A DNA stretch of 64,000 bases, from contig CAZSSM010000005.1 in the NCBI GenBank assembly GCA_964609385.1, forward strand, positions 78,280 through 142,279. Direction: 5' to 3'. This document shows positions 19,221 through 28,595 of this stretch, piece by piece. The notes beneath the pieces were generated by a model that did not search any database, was not told the DNA's origin, and worked only from the letters and a program-made list of their open reading frames with translations. Both the position numbers and the translations under genes were made by a program. The DNA comes from CAZSSM01 sp964609385. GTDB taxonomy: Bacteria > Planctomycetota > Planctomycetia > Isosphaerales > Isosphaeraceae. The stretch's first letter is position 1, and each line of letters opens with the position of its first letter.

Positions 19221-19388
19221 ATGCCGGCCCGTTCCAGCCTCAGCTTCCTCTTGAGCATCGCCATCCTGATGATCGCCGCCTACGGGTTGTACGAGCCGGA
19301 CGATCGGAATCTCGAACCAACGGCGGAGTCAACCCGTTCCGCGGTCCCATCGTCGGATCCCGATAGCGAACTGGAGACCGTTCAATGA
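19221..19388 (+). CDS. Small exported or membrane peptide (55 aa)
   Basis: This 55-codon frame begins MPARSSLSFLLSIAILMIAA, a typical short signal peptide or anchor. A polar, acidic tail follows, rich in Ser, Asp and Glu and ending in ELETVQ. Third codon positions are mostly G/C and GAGAG lies six bases before the ATG. A further 22-codon frame starts in its stop codon (ATGA at 19385) and ends at 19453, inside the 3' end of the converging gene; its reality is doubtful. The function is unknown and no homologue is recognised. Confidence 0.5.
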   Translation: MPARSSLSFLLSIAILMIAAYGLYEPDDRNLEPTAESTRSAVPSSDPDSELETVQ

Positions 19389-19439
19389 CAGACCGGGAAC
19401 CGTCGCGAATCCTGACGGCTCCCAGCCATCAAGCTCGTT

Positions 19440-20150
19440 TCATCGAGGTTTGATGAGTGCTCGGCGCGGGGCGTCGGCGATCCAGACCCGTCCCCAAACG
19501 CGGATCTGATCGAACTGCCCCGAATCATCGAACGAGCCGACACCGATTTGGCCGTGGTCGAATGAGCGATCGTGTGCCAGCATGACGGGAGTTTCCATGT
19601 CGTCGAAGTAGACGGCAATTCGGCCATCCTCTATGGTCCGGACGATCCGCACATGATGCCAGCCATCGTCCCACGGCGTGCCGTCGGTCCGTTCCTCGGC
19701 GATCGAGACTCGAGGTGCGTCGTTGACGAGGAAGATGCTGTGCGCGTGCGGATCGGCTTCCTGACCCAGATGGACGTAGTAGAAGTGGCTGGGATCCTGG
19801 TAGCCGAAGAAGAGGCAGAGGTCCCGATGGCCATAGTCTCGGCCGGTGGAGCGGACCTGGAGGTCGAGCACGAAGTCGCTGACATCGATCCGATTGATCA
19901 GCGCGCGATTGTAGGGCGAACGCACCGGCGGCTCGTATTGGCTGCGGGCATGCTGCTCAAGGACCGGTCGATCGTCCCGATCGGCGATCCGCCAGGCGTC
20001 GGGATCGGTGAAGGTCCAGGCGTCCAACCGTGCGCCGGTCTCGGTCATGTCGAAGACCAAAGGGAGTTTGGCATCGGCGGAGGGCGACTCATCCGAAACC
20101 GCCAGAGGGAGCGCGACCGACAAAGCCAAACCGATCAAGACGAGGGACAT
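19440..20150 (-). CDS. Secreted LamG/DUF1080-like protein (236 aa)
   Basis: A signal peptide (MSLVLIGLALSVALPLAV) is followed by a beta-sandwich pattern: DAWTFTDPDAWRIADRDDR at the front, then VSDFVLDLQVRSTG, LCLFFGYQDPSHFYYVHLG, DDGWHHVRIVRTIEDGRIAV and QIGVGSFDDSGQFDQIRVWG. That order of strands is shared by LamG and 3-keto-disaccharide hydrolase (DUF1080) domains that bind or cleave sugars in planctomycetes. No catalytic residues can be assigned with certainty. GGAGCC precedes the ATG. It lies 62 bp downstream of the YchF-like gene and may be co-transcribed with it, without evident functional link. Confidence 0.8.
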   Translation of the reverse strand: MSLVLIGLALSVALPLAVSDESPSADAKLPLVFDMTETGARLDAWTFTDPDAWRIADRDDRPVLEQHARSQYEPPVRSPYNRALINRIDVSDFVLDLQVRSTGRDYGHRDLCLFFGYQDPSHFYYVHLGQEADPHAHSIFLVNDAPRVSIAEERTDGTPWDDGWHHVRIVRTIEDGRIAVYFDDMETPVMLAHDRSFDHGQIGVGSFDDSGQFDQIRVWGRVWIADAPRRALIKPR

Positions 20151-20212
20151 GGAATCGGCTCCGGGATTGGGAACGCCCGGCCCGAAGCGGAGGGACTCGG
20201 ACCACTCGGGTC

Positions 20213-21235
20213 TCAGGCGTTGGATCGGAAGAAGATCACGTCGCCATCCTGGACGATATACTCCTTGCCTTCAAGTCGCTGGAGGTTCTGAGCCTTGGCC
20301 TCCTTGACCGAGCCGGCGGTCTTGAGGTCGTTAAAGGCGGTGACCTCCGCGCGAATGAATCCGCGGGCGATATCGGTGTGGATCTTGCCGGCGGCCTCGA
20401 CGGCGTTGCTGCCGACCTCGAGGTTCCAGCCTCGGACTTCCGGCTCGCCCGCGGTGAAAAACGTGATGATCCCGGCGGCGGCATAAGCGCCCGTGATGAT
20501 CCGATCCTTGCCGAACTCGTGAAAGCCCAGATCCTCCATGAACGCGGCCCGCTCCTCGTCGTCGAGCTGACTCAGTTCCAGTTCCAGCTTGGCGTCGATG
20601 ACCAAGTGATCGGGCGCCACCTCGGCCAGCTTGGCCCCAACGTCGCGGTCTTGCGTCGTATTGAGCACGATGACCTGCGGCTTGTCGGTCAGCAAGCCGA
20701 AGGAACGCATCGGTTTCTTCTGCTCTTCGGTGAGGTCCAGTTCATCGACCCGCTGGCCGTTCTCCAGGGCATCGCGAACCTTGAGGCAAACGGCCAATTC
20801 TTGCTCTTGTTCCTCCCAGCCGGGCCGATGCTTCTTGACGCTGGCCTCAAGGCGCTCGACCCGATTGGTCAGCACCGAGAGGTCGGCAAACTGAAGCTCC
20901 TCGCGGAACCGGTGTAGTTCGTCGGCCGGGGCGTCGGAATCGAATCCGTTGAGCACAATCAGCAGGGCATCGCTATTCCGGATCAGAGCCAAGCGTTGAG
21001 GATTATCGTCGGAGGAGCCCGGGATCAGTCCTGGGGTGTCGAAGAACTCGACCTGCGCGGCCGTGACCTTCTTAGGCTTGTGTAACTGAGTGAGAAATTC
21101 CAGGCGAGGATCGGTCAGTGTCGCCATACCGAGCTGGCCTTGATGCGCCTTGCCCGGATCCGGAGCTGAGCCGGTCAGCAGATGGAACAGCGTGCTCTTG
21201 CCCGTGGAGACGTAACCGACCAGACCGACCCGCAT
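20213..21235 (-). CDS. YchF/Obg-like GTPase with TGS domain
   Basis: The 340-aa protein has a TRAFAC-type GTPase domain followed by a C-terminal TGS-like domain (about residues 258-340, ITFFTAGEPEVRGWNL ... EGKEYIVQDGDVIFFR), as in YchF. The P-loop reads GYVSTGKST (7-15) where YchF has GxPNVGKS, G3 is DTPG (66-69), and the G4 position reads LNTTQD instead of the YchF NxxE. It is therefore a divergent relative rather than a standard ychF. The start at 21235 (MRVGLVGY) is chosen because AAGGAA lies about 10 bases upstream; the frame is open a further 17 codons. Members bind ribosomes, but the role of this one is unproven. Confidence 0.85.
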   Translation of the reverse strand: MRVGLVGYVSTGKSTLFHLLTGSAPDPGKAHQGQLGMATLTDPRLEFLTQLHKPKKVTAAQVEFFDTPGLIPGSSDDNPQRLALIRNSDALLIVLNGFDSDAPADELHRFREELQFADLSVLTNRVERLEASVKKHRPGWEEQEQELAVCLKVRDALENGQRVDELDLTEEQKKPMRSFGLLTDKPQVIVLNTTQDRDVGAKLAEVAPDHLVIDAKLELELSQLDDEERAAFMEDLGFHEFGKDRIITGAYAAAGIITFFTAGEPEVRGWNLEVGSNAVEAAGKIHTDIARGFIRAEVTAFNDLKTAGSVKEAKAQNLQRLEGKEYIVQDGDVIFFRSNA

Positions 21236-21558
21236 GGTGGGTGTTTCCTTTTCTTCGGGATCCATGATGGCGGACCAAGCCGCCAAGTCGTCGTCTCAAC
21301 GCTCAAGACGACGACGAGTCGGGAATCGCCTTGGTGAGGAGAGACGAGTCGCGCCGCGGCTTGTCATGGACCTCGGCTCGGAACGTTGCAATCACCCGGT
21401 TTCGGGTCTCGGGCGTCGGCTCGTTCCCCAACATCATCTGATCGTCGGCCGCTCATGGAGGGGGGTCAAGAGAAGTCGACCGACCCCATCGGCCGAGATG
21501 GGGTCAGGCGACCGATCTTGGGTTTGGCCTCGCGGTTTCGGGGAGCGCTCGGGACGAC
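21236..21558. other. Intergenic region between the GTPase and transglutaminase genes
   Basis: Nothing gene-like is visible. The region should contain the promoter of the minus-strand GTPase gene. Confidence 0.45.
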
Positions 21559-23979
21559 TCAACGTGGCGGAGCCAAACGAAACTTGACCTTCGAGGCCGC
21601 CGCCAAACTTCGGAGCCGCTCCTCGAGGACGTCGAGCCGTTGCTGGATTTGCCGAAGGGCCGGTTCGCCGATCGGGTGGCTCCCAAATCGGACCTGATAG
21701 TAGGCCTCGACGACCAGGGTCGGCACATCAGCCACATCGAGGGTCGGTGCATCGGGACCAGCGCCGGTCAGTGCCGCCGCGGCGCGACGACCGAATTCCC
21801 TGTGCGTCTCGGTGGCCGGGCGTTTCAAGCCGAACTCGGCCAGCAACCGAACCAAGCGTCGATACGACGCGGCGCCCTGGATGACCGCCGGATCATCACC
21901 GGCACCGAACCGTTCGCGATAGCGACGAAACCAGCCGAACCCTTTCCGACCGAAATAGTAGAGTCCGACCAGCAACAACAATCCGAAGAACGTCACGAGG
22001 CCGCCGCCGATCGAGACAAGGGCCTGGACGTCCTGAACCTCGATCTGGAAGAGCCGTTTCAACAGCACGGCGGCCCACTCGCCGATGGTCTGGAACCCTT
22101 GCTTGGCCTCCGCCCAGAGTTCACGGACAGGTCCATAGATCAATTCTTCTTGTTTTTGAGAGTCGAATTTAATGATATAGTTCACCCAAAAATTGTGAAT
22201 GTAATCGGTGAACTTGAGGACCGGCTGGGGAACCGTTCCAACCTGTGCGACCGACTCGGCCCGTTGGGCTGCTGGAGTTGGGTCGAAAGTCTTCCAGACC
22301 GGGACATACTCGTCGGTCAGCGGGGCATTGACAGTGAGACCATCGCGGTAATTGACGACCAAATCCTCGGAGTCATTCGGGACTTCGAGGCGATCGACCA
22401 GCGCTTCGACCCAGGTGTGCGCATGTTTATCGCGAACGTATAAAGTCTGGTCCAGTTCCACCACGTCACCACCCTTAAAGCCGCTGACCAAACGAGAGGG
22501 GATCTGGATCGATCGAAGCAGTAACGCCAAGGAACTGGCATAGTATTCACAGTTGCCTGACTTGGTGTTTCGAAGAAAGTCGAGGACTGGATCGAGGTCG
22601 CGGTCGACCGTGTCGAGTTGGAGGGAGTAGGCGAACTGGGCGGAATCGCTAAGATGATCGTTTAATGCCTGGGCCCGGGCGACTTTATCGTCGAGCGGGA
22701 TCCCCGCCACGATCGGCTCGGCGTACGCACGCAACGGATCGCGAAGCGATTCGGGGATATTCAGATAATGATTGGAGAGCGCTATGGGACTCGGGTAGGT
22801 TTCTCTGCCTTCCTTCTTGTATTTCTCCGACTCGTCGAAGCTGGTGTAGATCAAATAAGTGAGGGAATCGCCTAAGGCCTGGCGGGTTTCTCGATGGAGG
22901 GTCCCATCGGTCGGACTCCTCTTGAGCACGATGTCCGAACCACGAGCCAGGGCCAAGGCGGGGTTGATCGTGAATATCGCGCGCAGTCCACTCTGTTCCA
23001 GCGTGATTTTCTGCAAGATCAACTTACTTCGACGTTCAATCATGGGCATCGTTTTTGTCAGATCGACCCAACTGATTGCAGAATCTCTGACTTCTTTTTT
23101 CCAGCGGCTTCGTTCGTAGCTATCCAAGACAACGCCGCGCCAGAGGAGATCCTCAGGCGGAGCGATCCGACGACGCTCGATCTGATTGGGCCGCTGCTGG
23201 ATCTGGAATAGCTCGACGGTCATCACCCGATTATTGCTCTCTAGGACCCGGCCCAATTCTCCGAGCCGGACATCGGATGTGAACCCGGTTTGATCGCTGC
23301 CGCCACCATCTGAACCGACCAGATTGTTCGAGTTCGGATTCCGGGGCACCTGCGGCATGATCATAAAGATGATGCCGCCGAGAATGAGACTGACGGCCGC
23401 GACCGAGAGCGTCGCGAGGAAAAACATGGGGGTTAAGAGGCCGGGATAAGGTAACTGGGAGGAGAGGCCTGGCGTGACGTGGACGTCAGCCGTTTCGCGG
23501 CGGCGAAACGCCTCACGACGGAGATAGAACAGGGCCAGTACCCAGATCGTCACCACCGCCCACAGGACTAGCACCACACCTACCCACGGATTGCGCGGAT
23601 CGTTGACGCCACCGACGAGCACTTGGCCGAGGCCCAGCATCAGCATGAGCCAGTCGTCGCGGACGGTCTTGGGTAGGAAGACCTTGACCACCATCAGCAT
23701 CGTCAGCCAGTGAGCCAGCGAGAAGACGAGGTTGTCGGTGTACTGATACTCGAGCAAGGCCAGGCCCCCCGTGCCAATCCCGATCAGATCGGCCACCTGG
23801 CGCGATAAGAAGGTCGATTTTGGGAGGTCGACCGTCACGAAGGCGATGGCAAACATCCCGAGCACTAGGTAAGGCAACATCGGGGCGAACGATAGGACCG
23901 AACTGGCCTCCATATTGAGGACCAGCGTGGCCAGGAACAGCATCAGATAGACACTGAGACGGTACAGGGACTCGAACAT
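21559..23979 (-). CDS. Transglutaminase-like membrane protein (DUF3488 + transglutaminase core)
   Basis: The 806-aa protein has about six N-terminal membrane segments (residues 10-220, DUF3488/TgpA type). A long periplasmic region follows with a transglutaminase-like domain whose triad is complete: Cys477 in SGNCEYYASS, His521 in DKHAHTWVEA and Asp566 in WKTFDPTP. One membrane segment comes later (about 680-700), then a cytoplasmic tail. The ATG at 23979 is chosen for the GAGGTGAGG just upstream. Such proteins regularly occur downstream of MoxR and DUF58 genes, as here. The family is thought to act on envelope proteins or peptides, but the substrate is unknown. Confidence 0.9.
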   Translation of the reverse strand: MFESLYRLSVYLMLFLATLVLNMEASSVLSFAPMLPYLVLGMFAIAFVTVDLPKSTFLSRQVADLIGIGTGGLALLEYQYTDNLVFSLAHWLTMLMVVKVFLPKTVRDDWLMLMLGLGQVLVGGVNDPRNPWVGVVLVLWAVVTIWVLALFYLRREAFRRRETADVHVTPGLSSQLPYPGLLTPMFFLATLSVAAVSLILGGIIFMIMPQVPRNPNSNNLVGSDGGGSDQTGFTSDVRLGELGRVLESNNRVMTVELFQIQQRPNQIERRRIAPPEDLLWRGVVLDSYERSRWKKEVRDSAISWVDLTKTMPMIERRSKLILQKITLEQSGLRAIFTINPALALARGSDIVLKRSPTDGTLHRETRQALGDSLTYLIYTSFDESEKYKKEGRETYPSPIALSNHYLNIPESLRDPLRAYAEPIVAGIPLDDKVARAQALNDHLSDSAQFAYSLQLDTVDRDLDPVLDFLRNTKSGNCEYYASSLALLLRSIQIPSRLVSGFKGGDVVELDQTLYVRDKHAHTWVEALVDRLEVPNDSEDLVVNYRDGLTVNAPLTDEYVPVWKTFDPTPAAQRAESVAQVGTVPQPVLKFTDYIHNFWVNYIIKFDSQKQEELIYGPVRELWAEAKQGFQTIGEWAAVLLKRLFQIEVQDVQALVSIGGGLVTFFGLLLLVGLYYFGRKGFGWFRRYRERFGAGDDPAVIQGAASYRRLVRLLAEFGLKRPATETHREFGRRAAAALTGAGPDAPTLDVADVPTLVVEAYYQVRFGSHPIGEPALRQIQQRLDVLEERLRSLAAASKVKFRLAPPR

Positions 23980-24060
23980 CGGCCTCACCTCATCCGGGAC
24001 GCTCGGGACGGATCCCCAAGGGGTCACGACCAACAGCGAAGGGGTCTGATAGGGATCAGA

Positions 24061-25626
24061 TCAGAGATCTTCGGACGTGTCGGACGACCTCGGCCGATCC
24101 TCGGGCTTGTTTGGGCTGCGGCCGGGATGTCGGGCCTGGCCGTTGGATGACGGAAGGCCGGCCTCCCGGGACTCGGGGGCCATTGCGCTGGCCAAATCGA
24201 CAGATGCGTTTACGAACGAGCCCGCCGGATCACCGTTCTGAGCATTTCTTGAGGCCGATTCGCCAACCGGTCCGTTGTCTTGCCGAGTCGGATCGAAGAC
24301 CTCCATGACCTCGATGTCGTCGAGCCGGCCTTGCCAGGGCAAGGCGGTCGGTCTCCAGAGCGGATCCAGATCGCCCTTGGTCACATCCAGGCAGAGGGCG
24401 CGTTGCAGCGGGCTCCGACCGATCGCAATCTTCTGGAGACGCTCGGATCGCTGCGCTTCCTCGGCCAAGTTGAGCGGACGCGTCGTGACGATGATCACGA
24501 AGGCCTCTCGGAGGATGGGGGGTGGCAACACGTCGAGCAGTTCGAAGAGCGTGCCGTCAGTGTTCGACCGGAGCACGGCCAAACCATCGAGGAGTTCGTG
24601 AAGCAGCTTGATCGAGGCGGGTCCCTGTCGGAGTCCAGGATTGGCACCGGTCCATCCCAGAACGATCCGACGACCGCGTTCGCGACAGGTTTCCAAGCAG
24701 ACCGTCGCGGCGAACCGGATCGCCTCTTCGACGGCCTCGCGTTGCTCCGCGCTGGCGCGGACTTCGGGGAGCCAGGGGTCGAGCAGAATGGCCATATCCT
24801 GCTTGCGCTGAACCTCGAACTCCTTGACCATCAGTTCGCCCAATCGGGCCGAAGTCCGCCAGTGGATCCAGCGCGGGCTATCGCCGGGTCGGTAGTCGCG
24901 GAGTCCGTGGTACTCCTCCTGCTGGACGGCGCGGTCGCTCCGGTTGCCTCGGCGCGTCTCGGTCGCCTCGCGATGCAGGACGCGGAACCGACGGGTCAAC
25001 TGACCAACACGCGGGTAGACGGTCAGACGCCCGGGCGCTTCCAGGCTGACCCGACGCTCGATGAATCCGAACGGTGCCCGCGTGGTCAACTCGATCGGTC
25101 GTGCCTCGTACCGCCCTCGCGTCGGCGAGGGTCCCTCCCACTTCAGCCGGCCTGAGGATCGTCCCCCGACCCGTGCAAAGAAGACTCGTGGGGACACGCT
25201 ACGCGCTCCGGGAAGGCCGCGATCGCTGGGGACTAGCAGATCTTCCAGTTCCAAGGCGAGGGCCGCCGAGAAGGCGCGCTGGTTCTCCAAGACGTAATCG
25301 ATTTGGAGCGATTGGCCGGCGAACAGGTAAGGCGGGAGCCGTCGAGTCAGTCGGAGCCGGTCCATCACCTGACCGCTGATCAGCAACGAGCAGACGGCTG
25401 GACCGGCCGCCAGACCGGCAATTAGGAGCACGAGGTTGATCTTGTGGTAGAGGCCTTGGCCTAGCATGCCGATCCAGATCAGCACGTAGAACCAACCCTC
25501 ACGGGTCATGCGGGCACGCTGTGTTTTGAGCAAGCCCCGCCATCGGGATCGACGCCCTGAAGAACGTCCCGATCGGGTCCGCGTCGGCGTTTCGGCTTCG
25601 GACGGGCCGGCGTATGTGGTAGCCAC
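24061..25626 (-). CDS. DUF58-domain protein (521 aa)
   Basis: This is the middle gene of a MoxR-DUF58-transglutaminase set. The basic N-terminus is followed by two adjoining membrane segments (about residues 44-85). The DUF58 signature appears near residues 240-270: GLRDYRPGDSPRWIHWRTSA then GELMVKEFE. A von Willebrand A-like fold with MAILLDPWLP follows. The C-terminal 70 residues are polar and low-complexity. DUF58 proteins are thought to be clients or partners of MoxR ATPases. The transglutaminase gene starts 81 bp downstream and moxR ends 226 bp upstream. Confidence 0.9.
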   Translation of the reverse strand: MATTYAGPSEAETPTRTRSGRSSGRRSRWRGLLKTQRARMTREGWFYVLIWIGMLGQGLYHKINLVLLIAGLAAGPAVCSLLISGQVMDRLRLTRRLPPYLFAGQSLQIDYVLENQRAFSAALALELEDLLVPSDRGLPGARSVSPRVFFARVGGRSSGRLKWEGPSPTRGRYEARPIELTTRAPFGFIERRVSLEAPGRLTVYPRVGQLTRRFRVLHREATETRRGNRSDRAVQQEEYHGLRDYRPGDSPRWIHWRTSARLGELMVKEFEVQRKQDMAILLDPWLPEVRASAEQREAVEEAIRFAATVCLETCRERGRRIVLGWTGANPGLRQGPASIKLLHELLDGLAVLRSNTDGTLFELLDVLPPPILREAFVIIVTTRPLNLAEEAQRSERLQKIAIGRSPLQRALCLDVTKGDLDPLWRPTALPWQGRLDDIEVMEVFDPTRQDNGPVGESASRNAQNGDPAGSFVNASVDLASAMAPESREAGLPSSNGQARHPGRSPNKPEDRPRSSDTSEDL

Positions 25627-25852
25627 AGATCAGCCTTCGGGTCTGAACGCAACGGATGAGAGGCGGGAGACTCGAGGCCATCAAACCTCAGCTCGAAACG
25701 CTGGACGATCCAGCCGTCCGTGGGGCCTCGACGATCGTGACGGATCGATTGTACGCTCAGCGGACCCGACTGTTGGGGGCGATCGGCGACGAGACATCCC
25801 ACGCAACCAGTTCCAAGGACCGCGTCGAACGGGGGCGGATCATCGAGCGGGC

Positions 25853-26839
25853 TCACGAAGGGACGCGGATCCGATCGAGCAGGTCGCGGATGATCGCCTC
25901 GCTGGCGGCGAACTCTCCGGCCTGCAAGAACGATTTGCCCACGATCCGATGGGCCAGGACGGGGCAAGCCAGCACCTTGATGTCGTCGGGCACCACATAA
26001 TCTCGCCCTTGGACAACCGCATAGGCTTGCGCGGCGTGGTAAAGCGTTTTCATCCCGCGCGTGCTGACGCCCACCTGGACGTCTTCATGATCGCGGGTCT
26101 GGTGGACCAATTCGATCAGGTAGTCGACGATCGATTCGTCAAACCGAATGCTGCGGACGACTCGTTGGAGTTGAAGCATATCGTCGATCGAGACGACGGC
26201 GCCCAGCGAATCGACGGGTTCACCCATCCGGTGCGCTGTCAGCAGGCGGCGCTCCTCGCTCCGGACCGGATAGCCCATCGTCAGGCGGATCATGAACCGG
26301 TCCAATTGCGATTCCGGCAACACATAAGTCCCCTCAAACTCGTAGGGGTTTTGTGTAGCCACAACGAAGAACGGTGGTGCGAGCGGATACGATTTACCGT
26401 CGATCGAGACCTGCCGGTCACCCATCGCTTCCAACAAGGCGCTTTGGGTCCGCGGCGTCGTCCGGTTGATCTCGTCGGCAAGGATCACATGGGAGAAGAG
26501 CGGGCCCGGCTTGAAGACGAATTCCGAGGTCGACGACTGATAGATGCTCGAGCCGAGGATATCCGAGGGAAGCAAATCGGGAGTGAACTGAATCCGTCGA
26601 AACGTCCCATCGATGCTCGCCGCCAGGGCGCGGGCCAGGAGGGTCTTGCCGACGCCCGGCACATCCTCGATGAGGACATGCCCTTCGGCCAGGAGGGCGG
26701 TGACGGCCAGACGAATCACCTCCGGTTTTCCCAGCACAACCGTCTCGATGTTGCTGATCAAACGATCCAGGGCCGGTCGAAGCTCCGTCACGGTGGCCGT
26801 CGACGTGAGCGAATCGGTCACTGATTCCTGAGGACTCAT
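25853..26839 (-). CDS. moxR: MoxR-type AAA+ ATPase
   Basis: MoxR ATPases act as chaperones for assembly or activation of partner complexes. The 328-aa protein has Walker A in EDVPGVGKTLLARALA (GVGKT 62-66), Walker B in VILADEINR, the sensor 1 segment FVVATQNPYEFEGTY and the arginine motif LPESQLDRFMIR. The C-terminal lid contains the family segment VSTRGMKTLYHAAQAYA. Length is normal. It is the first gene of the run that continues with the DUF58 protein and the transglutaminase-like protein. A long antisense frame over this gene is a shadow caused by its codon usage. Confidence 0.95.
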   Translation of the reverse strand: MSPQESVTDSLTSTATVTELRPALDRLISNIETVVLGKPEVIRLAVTALLAEGHVLIEDVPGVGKTLLARALAASIDGTFRRIQFTPDLLPSDILGSSIYQSSTSEFVFKPGPLFSHVILADEINRTTPRTQSALLEAMGDRQVSIDGKSYPLAPPFFVVATQNPYEFEGTYVLPESQLDRFMIRLTMGYPVRSEERRLLTAHRMGEPVDSLGAVVSIDDMLQLQRVVRSIRFDESIVDYLIELVHQTRDHEDVQVGVSTRGMKTLYHAAQAYAVVQGRDYVVPDDIKVLACPVLAHRIVGKSFLQAGEFAASEAIIRDLLDRIRVPS

Positions 26840-27599
26840 TCCGGTCGCCTAATTCCATACTTGGAACGTCGAAGTGCGGGGTCGTGTCCGCGAACAGAGC
26901 GCGACCGATCGACCCATCCAGAGCGACAGTATACGCTTCGGCTGCGACTCGACACCAGGGCGTGCCCCCATGCGTCGCGCCAGCTCGGACACGGGCCGAT
27001 CACCGCTGGTGAAACGGACTTGCGGTTCGCGAACGACCAAGCGCACAGATCGGGACCTCCGCGGTCGAAGGACGATGCGACCGCTTCGACTATCGAATAG
27101 GGACGAGACCAACGGGTCGATCAACGCGCTTCACATCCGCCAATGGTTGCATTCGTGATTTGGTCAAGGTATCGGCATGGGCAGATCGGATCGATCTGGC
27201 GAGAGGTTTTTTCTGGACAAGATGGGAATTGCGACGATTTTATGGAAAGAACTTCGGTGTACCGGAGGGTTTCACCTCGTCGCCTGATCCTAAGGCAATT
27301 CTGTCCGGATCGGCCTGAACGGTTCTGGAAGGGACCCTGTGGTTCGAGACGTCGGCGATACCCAAGCGATCCGGATTGTATGAGACCGATCACCTCGTCA
27401 CGATCTGTCGATCGCCTGTCTGGGACAGCGTGTCGCGACGTGACCGATCGAACCGACAGCGCCTAGAATATCTAGTAAGAAGATTGCGGCGTTACGGTGT
27501 CATCGATGATTAGGTTTCTCCGGCGGAGGCCCCCATGGCCGTTTGCCACGAGCCCGATCGTTACGACTTCTCCCCAACGCTTGTTGCTGATGGAGCTCG
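26840..27599. other. Long intergenic region between divergent genes
   Basis: 760 bp separate moxR (minus) from the response regulator (plus). Only short frames without ribosome binding sites or family resemblance occur. Promoters for both sides should lie here. No repeat or RNA gene was recognised. Confidence 0.45.
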
Positions 27600-28460
27600 A
27601 TGGTGCAACGCGTGCTGATCATCGAAGATGATGCATCTCAGGCCGAGATGACGGCCGCCTTGCTCCGTCCCCGTGGGGTCCGTGTCGTCATAGCCGGCGA
27701 CGCTCAATCGGGCTTGTCCTTAGCGCAGAGCCTCGTGCCCGACTTGATCCTGTTGGACATTGGGCTGCCGGACGGCAATGGGTTCGACCTCTGTCAGACC
27801 CTCCGGAGCCAATGGCGAACCGTCCGGATTCCCGTCGTCATGCTCACCGGGTTGGGCCCTCATCGAAGTGCAGAAGGCTATCGCGTGGGAGCCAACGCCT
27901 ACGTGACCAAGCCCTTCTCGCGAAGCCAGCTCTTCGACGCGATCGATCGAGCCCTCGCCTGGCGTGAGCGGCTCGAGGAGATCGGCCTGGCTGCGGAACT
28001 CGCCGTCGAGCTTCAGAGCCAGACCGAACTCCTGCACCGCGTCAACGAGTTCCTCGCCATCCTTTTGGTGCAAACCCGACTCTCCGACGATGAAGTGATC
28101 CAACTTCGCCAAGTCTTCATGGAATTAGGCCAGAACGCGATCGAGTGGGGCAATCGGTTCCATCCCGAAAAAGTTGTCTGGGTCACCTATCGGCTCTACA
28201 AGGATCGGGTCGAGTTGACCATCCGCGACCAAGGCAACGGATTTGACCGCACCAACTTGCCCCACGCGGCGACCCTGGAGGATCCCGTCTCACATCTCGA
28301 GGTCCGTGAGACCCTCGGGATCCGCGTCGGAGGATTCGGGCTGTTGATCAGTGAAGGGATCGCCGACGAGATTCGATATAACGATCGCGGCAACGAGGTG
28401 ACGATCCTCAAGCGAATGCCAGGCGCTGTGGTGGCCGAACTCGACACAGCCAATACCTGA
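27600..28460 (+). CDS. Response regulator fused to an anti-sigma-type ATPase domain (286 aa)
   Basis: Residues 1-122 form a CheY-like receiver: the acidic pair in IIEDDASQ, phospho-acceptor Asp53 in LILLDIGLPDGNG, Thr in VVMLTGLG and Lys in AYVTKPFSR. A helical linker follows. The C-terminal half (about 150-280) is a GHKL ATPase of the HATPase_c_2 / RsbW-like type: MELGQNAIEWGN is the N-box, LTIRDQGNGFD the G1 box and GIRVGGFGLLISEGIADEI the G2 box. There is no dimerisation/phosphotransfer helix, so it is not a normal histidine kinase. GGAG lies before the ATG. It may tie phosphorylation to a partner-switching kinase. No partner gene is adjacent. Confidence 0.88.
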   Translation: MVQRVLIIEDDASQAEMTAALLRPRGVRVVIAGDAQSGLSLAQSLVPDLILLDIGLPDGNGFDLCQTLRSQWRTVRIPVVMLTGLGPHRSAEGYRVGANAYVTKPFSRSQLFDAIDRALAWRERLEEIGLAAELAVELQSQTELLHRVNEFLAILLVQTRLSDDEVIQLRQVFMELGQNAIEWGNRFHPEKVVWVTYRLYKDRVELTIRDQGNGFDRTNLPHAATLEDPVSHLEVRETLGIRVGGFGLLISEGIADEIRYNDRGNEVTILKRMPGAVVAELDTANT

Positions 28461-28595
28461 TCGCTCACGTGGCCGGTGAATTCCCAACTCCGTTGGTATG
28501 GAACAGTCGATCAGCCCTTATTCGGATGATCGAGCCGCGTCGGCGGGCCCATAGACCACGACTAACCAACGCGGTGGCATCTTCCGGTCACGTCC

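Noticed and set aside
25508..26824. 438-codon plus-strand frame opposite moxR
   Set aside because: It is antisense to an unmistakable MoxR gene. Its residues are Arg/Asp-rich without motifs, and it arises from the G/C-ending codons of moxR.
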